A stretch of DNA of 64,000 nt from Candidatus Gastranaerophilales bacterium. GTDB taxonomy: Bacteria > Cyanobacteriota > Vampirovibrionia > Gastranaerophilales > Gastranaerophilaceae. The notes below the pieces were generated by a model. That model had not been told where the DNA came from, searched no databases, and was given only the letters and a program-made list of their open reading frames with translations. The translations under genes were made by a program, and so were the position numbers. The stretch spans positions 372,001-436,000 of the forward strand of contig CALVEN010000001.1 of assembly GCA_944326585.1 (NCBI GenBank). The letters are read 5' to 3'. Within the stretch, counting starts at the first letter, position 1; the number at the start of each line of letters is the position of its first letter. Below are positions 52,826-61,211 of this stretch, piece by piece.

Positions 52826-53548
52826 ATGTTTGAAAAATTAGAAAAATATCAAATTACTTTATTGGCATTAATATTAGCTTTCGGTATTTTTTCAGCTACA
52901 AAATATGCAGCTAATTCTCTTTCGCGTGAAGGAATTTCCGTTACCGGTTCGGCTTATGAAATCGTAAAATCAGATTCCGGAAAACTTTCTTTTGATATTA
53001 ATATTCAGGCAAAATCCAAAGCCGAAGCTTATAACTTGATGAAATCACAACTTCCAGTTGTAAAAAATTATCTGAAAGAAAACGGTATTGAAAATATTGA
53101 TATAAAAACCTATAACGGATATTACACATATAAATACAATAATGTTACAAGAAGCTATACAAATGAAGTTGATTTTTATAAACTCAGCCAGCCGGTTGAA
53201 GTCACATCCGCCGACGTTAATAAAATAAAAGAGCTTTCTATAGATATTCAAAGCCTTCTTGACAAAGGTATTGATATTAACGTCAATCAGGCATCATATT
53301 TTTATTCAAAACTTCCTGATTTAAAAGTGAAACTTTTGGGAGAAGCTACAACGGATGCAAAAGACAGAGCATCCGCTATGTTAAAAGCAACTCATAACAG
53401 AGTAGGGAAAATCCAATCAGTAAAAATGGGTGTTTTCCAGATTACGGATGTTGATTCAACAAGTGTTTCGGATATGGGAATAAATGATACGTCGACTATT
53501 GATAAAAAAGTAACTGCAGTTGCAAATGTTGTATTTAAGATTAAATAA
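52826..53548 (+). CDS. SIMPL-domain (DUF541) protein
   Basis: 240 residues with an N-terminal membrane anchor or signal (12-32), then the SIMPL domain: ISVTGSAYEIVKSDSGKLSF, the NIDIKTYNGYYTYKY region and a conserved AKDRASAML near residue 180. Found in envelope-associated proteins of many Gram-negatives; function unclear. AAGGAG lies seven bases before the ATG. The next gene starts 11 bases later. Confidence 0.85.
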   Translation: MFEKLEKYQITLLALILAFGIFSATKYAANSLSREGISVTGSAYEIVKSDSGKLSFDINIQAKSKAEAYNLMKSQLPVVKNYLKENGIENIDIKTYNGYYTYKYNNVTRSYTNEVDFYKLSQPVEVTSADVNKIKELSIDIQSLLDKGIDINVNQASYFYSKLPDLKVKLLGEATTDAKDRASAMLKATHNRVGKIQSVKMGVFQITDVDSTSVSDMGINDTSTIDKKVTAVANVVFKIK

Positions 53549-53559
53549 AAAGGATTAGT

Positions 53560-53904
53560 ATGAAAAAGATTATTTTGTTATCAGGATTAATATTCACCTC
53601 AATATCGGCAGCTTATGCATATTCGGGTATTGATATAAATCCGGGTGCTATGCAGCCATTGCAGTTTATTCAGCAGCAAACATTTCAAAAAAATGACATC
53701 TATGACTACAGAAGATTTACCGATGCGTACAATAATCCGGTAGAAAAACGCAACGAAAGTCCGGAAGAAATTCAGGCTGAATTTGAAGAAATTCAAAATA
53801 TGAAACAGCCGACAAAAATCCAATTAGGTCAGCCTAAAAAAGAGTCTGAAATGGAACTAATCCAAGATAACGGTCACATTCACATAAAACATATGGAAGA
53901 TTAA
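53560..53904 (+). CDS. Small secreted protein of unknown function
   Basis: 114 residues. Residues 1-20 are a Sec signal peptide (KKIILLSGLIFTSISAAYA). The mature protein is polar, rich in Gln, Glu and Pro, and likely disordered, with PMNP-free repeats absent. AAAAGGA precedes the ATG by about seven bases. Directly behind the SIMPL gene, so probably cotranscribed and periplasmic like it. Confidence 0.7.
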   Translation: MKKIILLSGLIFTSISAAYAYSGIDINPGAMQPLQFIQQQTFQKNDIYDYRRFTDAYNNPVEKRNESPEEIQAEFEEIQNMKQPTKIQLGQPKKESEMELIQDNGHIHIKHMED

Positions 53905-53978
53905 TTTCTAAAACTGTCTTTTAAGGTAATTAAATTCTCCAAAAATATTTGTATAATCAAAATAAAAGGAGATATGTT

Positions 53979-54308
53979 ATGGCATTATTTTTAAGATGGT
54001 TACTTTATACGCTTGCTTTAATTTTTACATCATGGGTGGTACCGGGGATTGAAGTTTCAAGTTTTTTAAACGCAATGTTTGTAGTTGTTATAATTGCCTT
54101 GATTAATACATTTATCAAGCCGCTGCTGCAAATTATAACATTACCGATTAATATTTTGACGCTCGGGTTATTCAGCTTTGTGATAAATGCTTTATTATTA
54201 ATGCTTGCAGGCTATATAACTCCCGGGTTTGAAGTCGAAGGATTTTTAAGCGCATTATTAGGCTCGATAGTTTTATCTTTGTTCGCGCTCGGTATCAGCA
54301 GAATTTAA
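53979..54308 (+). CDS. Phage holin family 4 / YvlD-type membrane protein
   Basis: 109 residues with four closely packed hydrophobic helices. The pattern VVPGIEVSSFLNAMFVVVII then INTFIKPLLQIITLPINILTLGL is typical of the YvlD/holin superfamily IV proteins found on many bacterial chromosomes, not necessarily phage-derived. I chose the ATG at 53979 because AAGGAG lies nine bases upstream. A -10-like GTATAAT precedes it. Confidence 0.85.
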   Translation: MALFLRWLLYTLALIFTSWVVPGIEVSSFLNAMFVVVIIALINTFIKPLLQIITLPINILTLGLFSFVINALLLMLAGYITPGFEVEGFLSALLGSIVLSLFALGISRI

Positions 54309-54402
54309 ACAACGTATTTTAAAGCTTTTTGTAATATTTTGTAATCTGGACAACAAAAATTTTTTTGTTTAATATTTATGAATATTAAACTCCGGAGAAA
54401 AA

Positions 54403-56100
54403 ATGATTACAAAAATCCAAGGATATAACCCTGCATTTAAAGCAGCACAGGTAAATATTGTAGCTACATCCGACAATCACGGTAATTTTTTAACCTGGCC
54501 TTTACTGGCACAAACCGTTCAAAATAATAAAAAAGATATTTTTATCAAATCCGAGGATGCCAGTACTTTAAACCTGTTGGCAATCGCAGGCGACTGGTTT
54601 ATTAATCCTTCCAAAAAAGGATTTCTCACAAGCCCTAATGCTACAAACGGTTCAGTCCAAAATAAATTTTTAAATAATTTTATAAACTTTGTACGTAAAC
54701 AGGCTGGTAAAGATGCAAATTTTGATGCTTTATTTACTATGGGTAACCACGACCTTGATGCAGGAGATACATTTATTTACAAAGTAATGAAAAATCCTGA
54801 TATGAAAACTCTGATTACAAATGTTGATATAGAAAATTCCCCCGGTATAAAAAAAATTATGCAGGATTCAGACAATGTGGTGAAATCCCACATATATGTC
54901 ATTCCTGATGACAAGAATCCGAATATACAGCATAAAATACTGTTTTTGGGTGTTACAATACCCAGTATGCAATTTTATAATCCGGGATTATTAAAACAAA
55001 TGACATTTTTCGATGATTGCGACAAAAAAGACGCGTATCTGACAGAAAATGATTTGCAAAATACGTTTATGTCAGTAAAAAAAGAAGTTGATAAATTTAA
55101 ATCGGAAAATCCCAAAGGTGCGGTTATACTTATGTCACATACAGGTGCCCCGATTTCAAAAATGATAAGAAAATATGTACCTGATATTAATATAATACTG
55201 AACGGGCATGACCACAAAAAACTCACCTCTATGAAAGACCACACAAATATTGATTCCCTCGGGAAGGATAACGAAATAATTAAAGCAATAAACATTAAAT
55301 TTGACGATGACGGTGATTTGGAAAAAGATGTTAATACTTATTTTTCTCAAACGACTTCTAAAGTTGATTTAGACAAAAATCCGCTTCAAATTTTGCTGTA
55401 TAAACTTTTATCCGAAGATTTAAAACCGCTTGTAAGTTTGACTGATATTTCAGGAGATGAAGCAGAGCTTGTATATACGGAAAAAGATATAAGATGTAAA
55501 AACAGCGAACTTGCAAATTGGCTTACAAGCGCAGTAAAACGTACTGTTCGGGACATAACCGGAAATGAAAACGTAATAGTAGGAATTCAATCCTCCATAA
55601 TTCGCGGAGGTTTAAAAAATGATTCCAACAATCTTGATATAATGAAAGTATTCGACGGTGTAAGTGAAGATCTTTCCAATATACAAATCGGCACCCTGAC
55701 AGGTGAAGAACTTGTCGGATTAATTGTTGAAAATATTACAAGCAATCTTAAAGATTCAAAACGTAATACAATTATTCAATGGTCGGATATTCAGGTAAAC
55801 AGAACATTAATTTCAGATATATTAAACAAAGAATCAAACAAATCTTTTGAAGATGCAATAAAAATCCGCAATGAAGCAACCAACGAATTTCAGCTGGTAA
55901 ATCTTGAGGACTGTTATACAATAGCCATCGGAGAAAAATTCCTTGTTAAAAATGATATTGTATGGCCCGGCAAAATCAGAGATAGATTTACTTCTTTAGA
56001 TGAAACATATGACAGATTGCTCAGGAGTTATATAGCATCTGAGGAGATTAATTATCAGTTGAAAATTACGCCTAAAACCAGAGAAAAACGTATAATTTAA
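54403..56100 (+). CDS. 5'-nucleotidase-like metallophosphoesterase without signal peptide
   Basis: 565 residues in the UshA/5'-nucleotidase architecture. The N-terminal calcineurin-like domain shows SDNHGNF near 23, GDWF, MGNHDLDAGD near 110, LMSHTGAP near 245 and NGHDHKKL near 267. The C-terminal nucleotidase domain has IQSSIIRGGLK near 400 and GTLTGEELVGLI near 434. Secreted relatives have signal peptides; this one starts MITKIQGYNPAFKAAQVN, another example of the short N-terminal motif of this lineage. CGGAG precedes the ATG. Confidence 0.82.
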   Translation: MITKIQGYNPAFKAAQVNIVATSDNHGNFLTWPLLAQTVQNNKKDIFIKSEDASTLNLLAIAGDWFINPSKKGFLTSPNATNGSVQNKFLNNFINFVRKQAGKDANFDALFTMGNHDLDAGDTFIYKVMKNPDMKTLITNVDIENSPGIKKIMQDSDNVVKSHIYVIPDDKNPNIQHKILFLGVTIPSMQFYNPGLLKQMTFFDDCDKKDAYLTENDLQNTFMSVKKEVDKFKSENPKGAVILMSHTGAPISKMIRKYVPDINIILNGHDHKKLTSMKDHTNIDSLGKDNEIIKAINIKFDDDGDLEKDVNTYFSQTTSKVDLDKNPLQILLYKLLSEDLKPLVSLTDISGDEAELVYTEKDIRCKNSELANWLTSAVKRTVRDITGNENVIVGIQSSIIRGGLKNDSNNLDIMKVFDGVSEDLSNIQIGTLTGEELVGLIVENITSNLKDSKRNTIIQWSDIQVNRTLISDILNKESNKSFEDAIKIRNEATNEFQLVNLEDCYTIAIGEKFLVKNDIVWPGKIRDRFTSLDETYDRLLRSYIASEEINYQLKITPKTREKRII

Positions 56101-56360
56101 CCGATTTCAGGAACTTTATAATCTGATTTAGGCATATCATTCACATCCCGTGTCATAGGTTTATTAATCACGGGACGGGGCTGCGTTTTGGACGGCTGCG
56201 GCATAACTTTTTCAGGTACGGGCGTAATAATAACGGGAGTATTCTTTTCTTCGTGTGAAGCTTTGTTCAATGTAATAATAAGATATCCAAGAACAACCAG
56301 CAAAATTATACAAATAATTATGCCGCCGGTTTTTATAATATTTTTAAAATTATTATTCAT
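56097..56360 (-). CDS. Small single-pass membrane protein with Pro-rich tail
   Basis: 87 residues: one hydrophobic helix (13-32, GIIICIILLVVLGYLII) and a Pro/Lys-rich tail (VIITPVPEKVMPQPSKTQPR), probably periplasmic. No family recognised. Convergent with and overlapping the 5'-nucleotidase stop by four bases. The tRNA-Leu lies just upstream. Confidence 0.6.
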   Translation of the reverse strand: MNNNFKNIIKTGGIIICIILLVVLGYLIITLNKASHEEKNTPVIITPVPEKVMPQPSKTQPRPVINKPMTRDVNDMPKSDYKVPEIG

Positions 56361-56382
56361 AATAAAAGCTCCGTATTAAAAA

Positions 56383-56463
56383 TGTCGGAGGAGGGGCTCG
56401 AACCCTCATGAATTTCTTCATACGCACCTGAAACGTACGTGTCTACCATTCCACCACTCCGAC
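56383..56463 (-). tRNA. tRNA-Leu (anticodon CAG)
   Basis: 81 bases without encoded CCA. Acceptor stem GTCGGAG/CTCCGAC, class II long variable arm (TGAAGAAATTCA), anticodon loop TTCAGGT on stem TACGT/GCGTA, T-arm AGGGTTCGAGCCCCT. CCA must be added after transcription, unlike the other tRNAs in this window. Confidence 0.94.
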
Positions 56464-56544
56464 AGAATTTATATAATTATATTATAATACAAAAAAATGT
56501 CATGTGAAAATTTGTCAAACAAAAATATAATATTTTTTATATAT

Positions 56545-57393
56545 TTACAAATTATTATTTAAAACTTCTTTTAACGTTTTAAGAGCCGCTAATGTATTCG
56601 GAAATCCCACATAAGGAAGACATTGTATAATTGCCGCGGTTATGGTTTCTTTAGAATTTCCTGCTTTTAGGGAACCTTTAAGGTGACTTTTCAAGGTTGT
56701 ATTGTTACCTGTTGTTACAAGAGCGGCGACAAAAAGTAATTCGCGTGTTTTAATGTCCAGACCTTCTCTTGTATAAAAATCACCGAAACATACTTCTGTT
56801 AAAAATCTTGCAACATCAGCACCCATGTCATCAGGCAGATCTTTCATTGCTTGTTTTATTTCATCGCCGTAAAGAGGATTTTGAATTGCCAGACCTTTTA
56901 TAAAACGTTCTTCTTCGTTTATGGCGGCAGTCGATTTTAGCGGTGTTTCAATTCCCCTTTCTTTAAACACTTCATTTAATACACCTAAAGCATTTAAAGT
57001 TTTTGGAAAGCCGATAAAAGGTGCAAGCTGATAAATTGCTTCTCGAAGTTCAATTGGGGTAACCCCGACATTTAAAGCTGCATTAATATGTGCCTTTAGT
57101 TGCGGCAAAGTTTGCTGAACGGCTAAGGAGGTTACCGTTATAAGTTCTCTGGTTTTAATATCAAGTTCTCCGACAGTAAAGATTTCTCCAAAAATATATT
57201 TTTGTAAGATTGCCATCATCTCGGGATCATCGCCGGTTGGTGACAAGGCTTCGCCTTGGAAAAGAATTTTATAATTTTTTTTACAAATATCTGTTCTTGT
57301 CATATTTTTATCCTCATTTTGTATAGCGGTTGCAAATATGAAATTTTGCGAAACCAATACAACTAAAAATAATGTCAGTACTTTTTTTAACAT
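56545..57393 (-). CDS. Secreted carboxymuconolactone decarboxylase family protein (two domains)
   Basis: 282 residues. Signal peptide 1-22 (LKKVLTLFLVVLVSQNFIFA), then two tandem CMD/AhpD-like domains (about 60-150 and 185-280), each with TRELxxVxxL and a later PFIGFPKTLNAL / PYVGFPNTLAAL segment. The AhpD CxxC is absent, so a peroxidase role is unlikely. I chose ATG 57393 because AGGTGG lies just upstream and the signal peptide starts there. Last gene of the hydrolase-cupin-CMD operon. Confidence 0.82.
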   Translation of the reverse strand: MLKKVLTLFLVVLVSQNFIFATAIQNEDKNMTRTDICKKNYKILFQGEALSPTGDDPEMMAILQKYIFGEIFTVGELDIKTRELITVTSLAVQQTLPQLKAHINAALNVGVTPIELREAIYQLAPFIGFPKTLNALGVLNEVFKERGIETPLKSTAAINEEERFIKGLAIQNPLYGDEIKQAMKDLPDDMGADVARFLTEVCFGDFYTREGLDIKTRELLFVAALVTTGNNTTLKSHLKGSLKAGNSKETITAAIIQCLPYVGFPNTLAALKTLKEVLNNNL

Positions 57394-57400
57394 AAACCAC

Positions 57401-57853
57401 CTACTTGTATTCTTCATCGGTGACAGCATCAAGCCAGATTGTTTGATTGTTTAGAAGATTCGGCTCAATTGAAATATGAGCGAAGTCACTGTCTGGAGCT
57501 GCACCGTGCCAGTGCTCAACTTCCGGAGGAATTTTTACGACATCGCCGGCTTTTAAAATTTGGATTTCTTTACCTTTTGCCTGATATCTTCCTTCTCCTG
57601 CCGTTACAAGAAGAAGCTGCCCGCCGGAATGTTTGTGCCAGTTGGTTCTTGCGCCTTTATCAAATGTTACGTTACCGATAGAAGAGTTCCAGATAGTATC
57701 TTTTTCAACAAGCATTTTCAGATGTGTTGTACCTGTAAAAAATTGGCTGTAAGGATTAAGTTCTCCTTTTGCAAACGGTTGATTTAATTCTGTTGCCATA
57801 GTTATACCTCCTGTTAATATTATTGCCACTGATACCAATAATATTTTTTTCAT
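57401..57853 (-). CDS. Secreted cupin-domain protein
   Basis: 150 residues with a signal peptide (1-20) and one small beta-barrel cupin. Metal-binding residues are visible in NWHKHSGGQ near 73 and EHWHGAAP near 112, together with a Glu in the first half. Such cupins commonly pair with CMD proteins. The ATG overlaps the hydrolase stop (TAATG), and it ends seven bases before the CMD gene start, so the three genes are one operon. Confidence 0.86.
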   Translation of the reverse strand: MKKILLVSVAIILTGGITMATELNQPFAKGELNPYSQFFTGTTHLKMLVEKDTIWNSSIGNVTFDKGARTNWHKHSGGQLLLVTAGEGRYQAKGKEIQILKAGDVVKIPPEVEHWHGAAPDSDFAHISIEPNLLNNQTIWLDAVTDEEYK

Positions 57854-58875
57854 TATTTACTCTCCTTTAAGTATGTTCTAAAGAAACTTTCAATTTTATC
57901 AAACGGGATTTTGTCAAGATTGTCGTATAAATCTACATGGTTTGCACCTTCAACAATATATAATTCTTTATTATCGCCTTTTAATTTTTTAAAAGCATCT
58001 TCCGAAAAATATCTGCTGTGAGCTTTTTCGCCATGAATCATTAATACTGCATTTCTGATTTCATCACTGTAAGCTAAAATCGGCATATTAATTAATGCCA
58101 GTGATGCCGTAGTATTCCAGTTGCCGTTCGAATTAATTGAACGTTTGTGAAATCCCCGCGGTGTCTTATAATATCCGTAGTAATCCTTAACGAATTGGGG
58201 TTCTTCGCCTGTAAGTTTTTCCGGCAATCCGGAAGCTTTTGCATAAGTTTTATTTTTAAAATCTTCTGTTCGCTGCTTATTTAGAGTTTCTTTAAGCGCA
58301 TAACGGGCATCTGCATCCATTGAATCAAAGTAGCCGTTTGCGGTAACACGTGTCATGTCATACATAGTAACAGGTACTGTTGCTTTAATTCTTGTATCAA
58401 TAGCAGCTGCATTCAAACCGAAACCGCCGAATCCGCAAATTCCGATTATACCTATTTTTTGTGGATCTACATCGGGTTGGTTAACTAAAAAGTCAACAGC
58501 AGCACTAAAATCTTCTGTGTTAATTTCCGGTGAAGAAACGTGCCTCGGCTCTCCGCTGCTTTCGCCGGTATATGACGGGTCAAATGCTAAAGTTATAAAC
58601 CCTCTTTCCGCCATTTTTTGTGCGTATAAACCGGATGCCTGTTCTTTTACGGCTCCAAAAGGTCCTGCAACTGCAATTGCAGCCATTTTTTCAGTCGATT
58701 TATTCTTGGGTATATATAAATCTCCAACGAGCGTAATACCGTATCTGTTTTTAAAACTTACTTTTTTAACCTCAACCTTGTCACTTTGCGGGAAGGTTTT
58801 ATCCCAATCGCTTGCCGTACTCATTGTACCTCCTATAATTAGCGTCATTACGGAAATCAAAAGTTTTTTCAACAT
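57853..58875 (-). CDS. Secreted alpha/beta hydrolase with Cys nucleophile elbow
   Basis: 340 residues: a short signal peptide (1-22), then a dienelactone-hydrolase-like alpha/beta fold. The nucleophile elbow is GICGFGG (Cys147), with GFITLAFDPSYTGES near 92 and the C-terminal catalytic His in EGANHVDLYD near 315. AGGAGA precedes the ATG. Heads the operon with cupin and CMD proteins; all three are exported. That points to a periplasmic modification of a small, possibly aromatic or quinone-like compound, but no substrate is known. Confidence 0.82.
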   Translation of the reverse strand: MLKKLLISVMTLIIGGTMSTASDWDKTFPQSDKVEVKKVSFKNRYGITLVGDLYIPKNKSTEKMAAIAVAGPFGAVKEQASGLYAQKMAERGFITLAFDPSYTGESSGEPRHVSSPEINTEDFSAAVDFLVNQPDVDPQKIGIIGICGFGGFGLNAAAIDTRIKATVPVTMYDMTRVTANGYFDSMDADARYALKETLNKQRTEDFKNKTYAKASGLPEKLTGEEPQFVKDYYGYYKTPRGFHKRSINSNGNWNTTASLALINMPILAYSDEIRNAVLMIHGEKAHSRYFSEDAFKKLKGDNKELYIVEGANHVDLYDNLDKIPFDKIESFFRTYLKESK

Positions 58876-59008
58876 AATTGTCTCCTGTGCTTTGCAAATT
58901 GTCTATATAATCATTATGTATTATTTGTTAATAAATAGCAAATACCTATATTGTATGTAGAAAAATGCTTAATGAGCATAACGAATTGTACAATAAATTT
59001 GCAAAAAA

Positions 59009-59902
59009 TTATTTTTTTAAAAGTTTAAACTCTATGCCAAAAACTGTAACAATTTTATATTTAACGGCATCTTCCTTATAATTTTTTATCGAAAATAAAT
59101 TTTCCAGAAAATTACGTTTTCTTGTAGCCCTTTTTAAAACCTCTTTTAATTCGTCTGGCGTTAAAAATTCAGCACATCTTTTTTCGTATTCTTTAATCAA
59201 CGAAGGATCAGTCAAATTGTATGACTTAATAACAGTGCTAATTTTGTATTTATTAAACTCAGTTTTTAATTCATCCCATAGATTATGCTTAATAATAAAC
59301 TCTTTCATACAATTAACGTTATTAAAAACATCAAAACTGTAATAACTTTTTGAATGTGCTAAAGAGCCCTTTCTCAATCTGTAATAATATAAATAATCAT
59401 TCAGATAATAAATTCTTTTAGCCAGCAAAATAGCACTGTTTGTAAAAAGTTGATCTTCACCATACCTGCTTTGCGAAAATTCAATACCGTTTTCTTTAAT
59501 AAATTTTGTATTATAAACAAATGCCCAAACATGCCAATCCAGATAACGAAGGCAACCGTTTTTAAAAGTTCTCCAACTGTAATAAGGTGACTTTAAAAGA
59601 TTATAATTGTAGTGTTTTTTAATTCTTTTACCGAAATTAACTTTTTTAATTTTATTAAAATACTCAATGTATTCAAAATTATCAAAATGAACCACTTCTG
59701 CGTCATTTTGTTTTGCATAATCATACATTTGTTGAAAAGCAGTATTTTTGCTAATCCAATCGTCAGGATCAACAAAAACCAGATATTCACCTGAAACTTT
59801 TTGGAGGCACAAATTTCTGGCAATACCGACGCCGCTGTTTTTTTGAGAAATTATTATAAATCTGTTGTCCCTTGAGGCATACTCTGTTAATATGTTTAAA
59901 GA
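59009..59902 (-). pseudogene. Glycosyltransferase family 2, C-terminal part of split gene
   Basis: The frame runs from SLNILTEYASRDNRF through GVGIARN and GEYLVFVDPDDWIS (the DxD-like metal motif) to a Lys-rich end with FGIEFKLLKK. That is a normal GT2 middle and C-terminus lacking the first 50 residues. They are found at 60693-60838, beyond a 790-base insertion. Joining the parts after DDGSTDNS restores one continuous GT2 of about 350 residues. A TTG at 59812 could start a truncated product but has no SD. Confidence 0.8.
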
Positions 59903-60692
59903 TTAAATTTAACATTTATAATAAATAAAAAATAAACATTAGTTCTGTAGGATGCGGTAAATCACAGATTTACCGCATCAACAATATAAAATAAACATTT
60001 TAATAATCAGAGATTACCAAAACTACGGGGTTCCGGCTTACTGTTGACTCTCATATATTTTGAGAAAAATTATCAACAGTGTGGGAATAAAAAATATAAG
60101 AAATACAAATATTGTTGTGATTTGATTGTAGTTTGGATTCCTCAAGTTCCGAGAAATTGCTTCCGCAGATTTAAAAAATTGGATAATTTTACTAAAATTT
60201 CTCAAACCTGATGTTAGTCATTCTTTTTTGCTATAAATATCTGTTATTATTGAATTTTCGTTATTTTAATTTGAAACGGTTTTATTGAGTTTGAGACATC
60301 AAGGTTCCGCATTTTTTAGTTCCGCAAAATTTCTAACATGTATAATTTGCCATTCATACCTATCTTAATTAAATTTCCGACCTATTCGTTTGTAGTCATT
60401 TTATATGTTACTTTACATCCACCTAAATTTAAAATTTTGAAAAATTTTTCAACACTGTCCTGTCCCAAAATTCCTGAACTGTCCCAAAATTCCTGAACTG
60501 TGTCTAAATTCCCGCCATTTAAGGTTTTGAGACACTGTCTTGTTTTAGACATTGACGGACAGTAATCAGACTTTTTTGCCAGTTCAGGAATTTCATTTTT
60601 AGCGATTTCCGACTAAAAAAATCAAGATATATTTGAAACACACCCCTATTAGTTCAAAAAAATCAAATTCCTGCAATGTCTGTTCAATGATA
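59903..60692. mobile_element. 790-bp non-coding insertion in the GT2 gene, with 5-bp target duplication
   Basis: AAAGA occurs at both edges (59898-59902 and 60693-60697) and the host frame is restored when one copy and the insert are removed. The insert has no ORF of note. Near one end is a perfect 12-bp hairpin GATGCGGTAAAT/ATTTACCGCATC (59951-59979). At 60460-60497 a 19-bp unit (CTGTCCCAAAATTCCTGAA) is tandemly doubled. Ends share only a weak inverted match (ATTnAACA). A non-autonomous element or decayed IS is likely. Confidence 0.6.
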
Positions 60693-60838
60693 AAAGAATT
60701 ATCAGTTGAGCCGTCATCAATACAGATAATTTCAATATCCCGCAATGTTTGATTAATTATTGAATCCAAGCATTCACAAAGATATTTTTCAGCATTATAA
60801 ACAGGAATAATAACAGATATACAAGGGGAATTCAACAT
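60693..60838 (-). pseudogene. Glycosyltransferase family 2, N-terminal part of split gene
   Basis: ATG at 60838 with GGGAGA upstream begins a typical GT2: CISVIIPVYNAEKYL, CLDSIINQTLRDIEII and CIDDGSTDNS. The frame then enters the insertion and ends after about 30 unrelated residues at 60599. As a peptide of 79 residues it would be non-functional. The C-terminal remainder is at 59009-59902. Confidence 0.8.
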
Positions 60839-60870
60839 AAAAATTTCTCCCGTCCGGCATTTAACATAAA

Positions 60871-60944
60871 ATCATTATAATTTATACTCCAATAATAGTT
60901 AAATAAAATCATTATAATTTATACTCCAATAATAGTTAAATAAA
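60871..60944 (-). repeat. Two perfect tandem copies of a 37-bp promoter-containing unit
   Basis: The unit ATCATTATAATTTATACTCC...AATAATAGTTAAATAAA repeats exactly (60871-60907, 60908-60944). On the minus strand each copy carries TATAAT-like boxes upstream of the GT2 start at 60838, so the promoter has been duplicated. Confidence 0.85.
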
Positions 60945-60987
60945 ATCAGCACTAAACTCTCTGCTATAAAATAGAATTTCTTAAAAA

Positions 60988-61064
<77 letters not shown>

Positions 61065-61144
61065 TTAAATTCTCTTACACCCCATTATTAAACGCTAAAA
61101 AACAAAAATCAAGTCCCATGATTTTTTATTAAAAAATAGACCTT

Positions 61145-61163
61145 CCCTACAATTATTGTAGGG
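61145..61163. promoter_or_regulatory. Inverted repeat upstream of the DUF4238 gene
   Basis: CCCTACAA, TTA, TTGTAGGG: a perfect 8-bp palindrome about 50 bases before the DUF4238 start. It could be an operator or a small hairpin; no T run follows on either side. Confidence 0.35.
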
Positions 61164-61211
61164 ATGTTTGTAAGTATGGCACAGAATAGATTTTTAATAT
61201 ATGATATTTGT

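Noticed and set aside
59903-60692. Group II intron as explanation for the GT2 interruption
   Set aside because: The insert does not begin with GTGYG at the junction that restores the frame, and a 5-bp duplication fits transposition better. Not fully excluded.
60599-60838. 79-residue ORF as an independent small protein
   Set aside because: Its first 49 residues are the N-terminus of the split GT2 gene and the rest is read-through into the insertion.
60871-60944. Two 37-bp repeats as a mini CRISPR
   Set aside because: The units are directly adjacent with no spacer.
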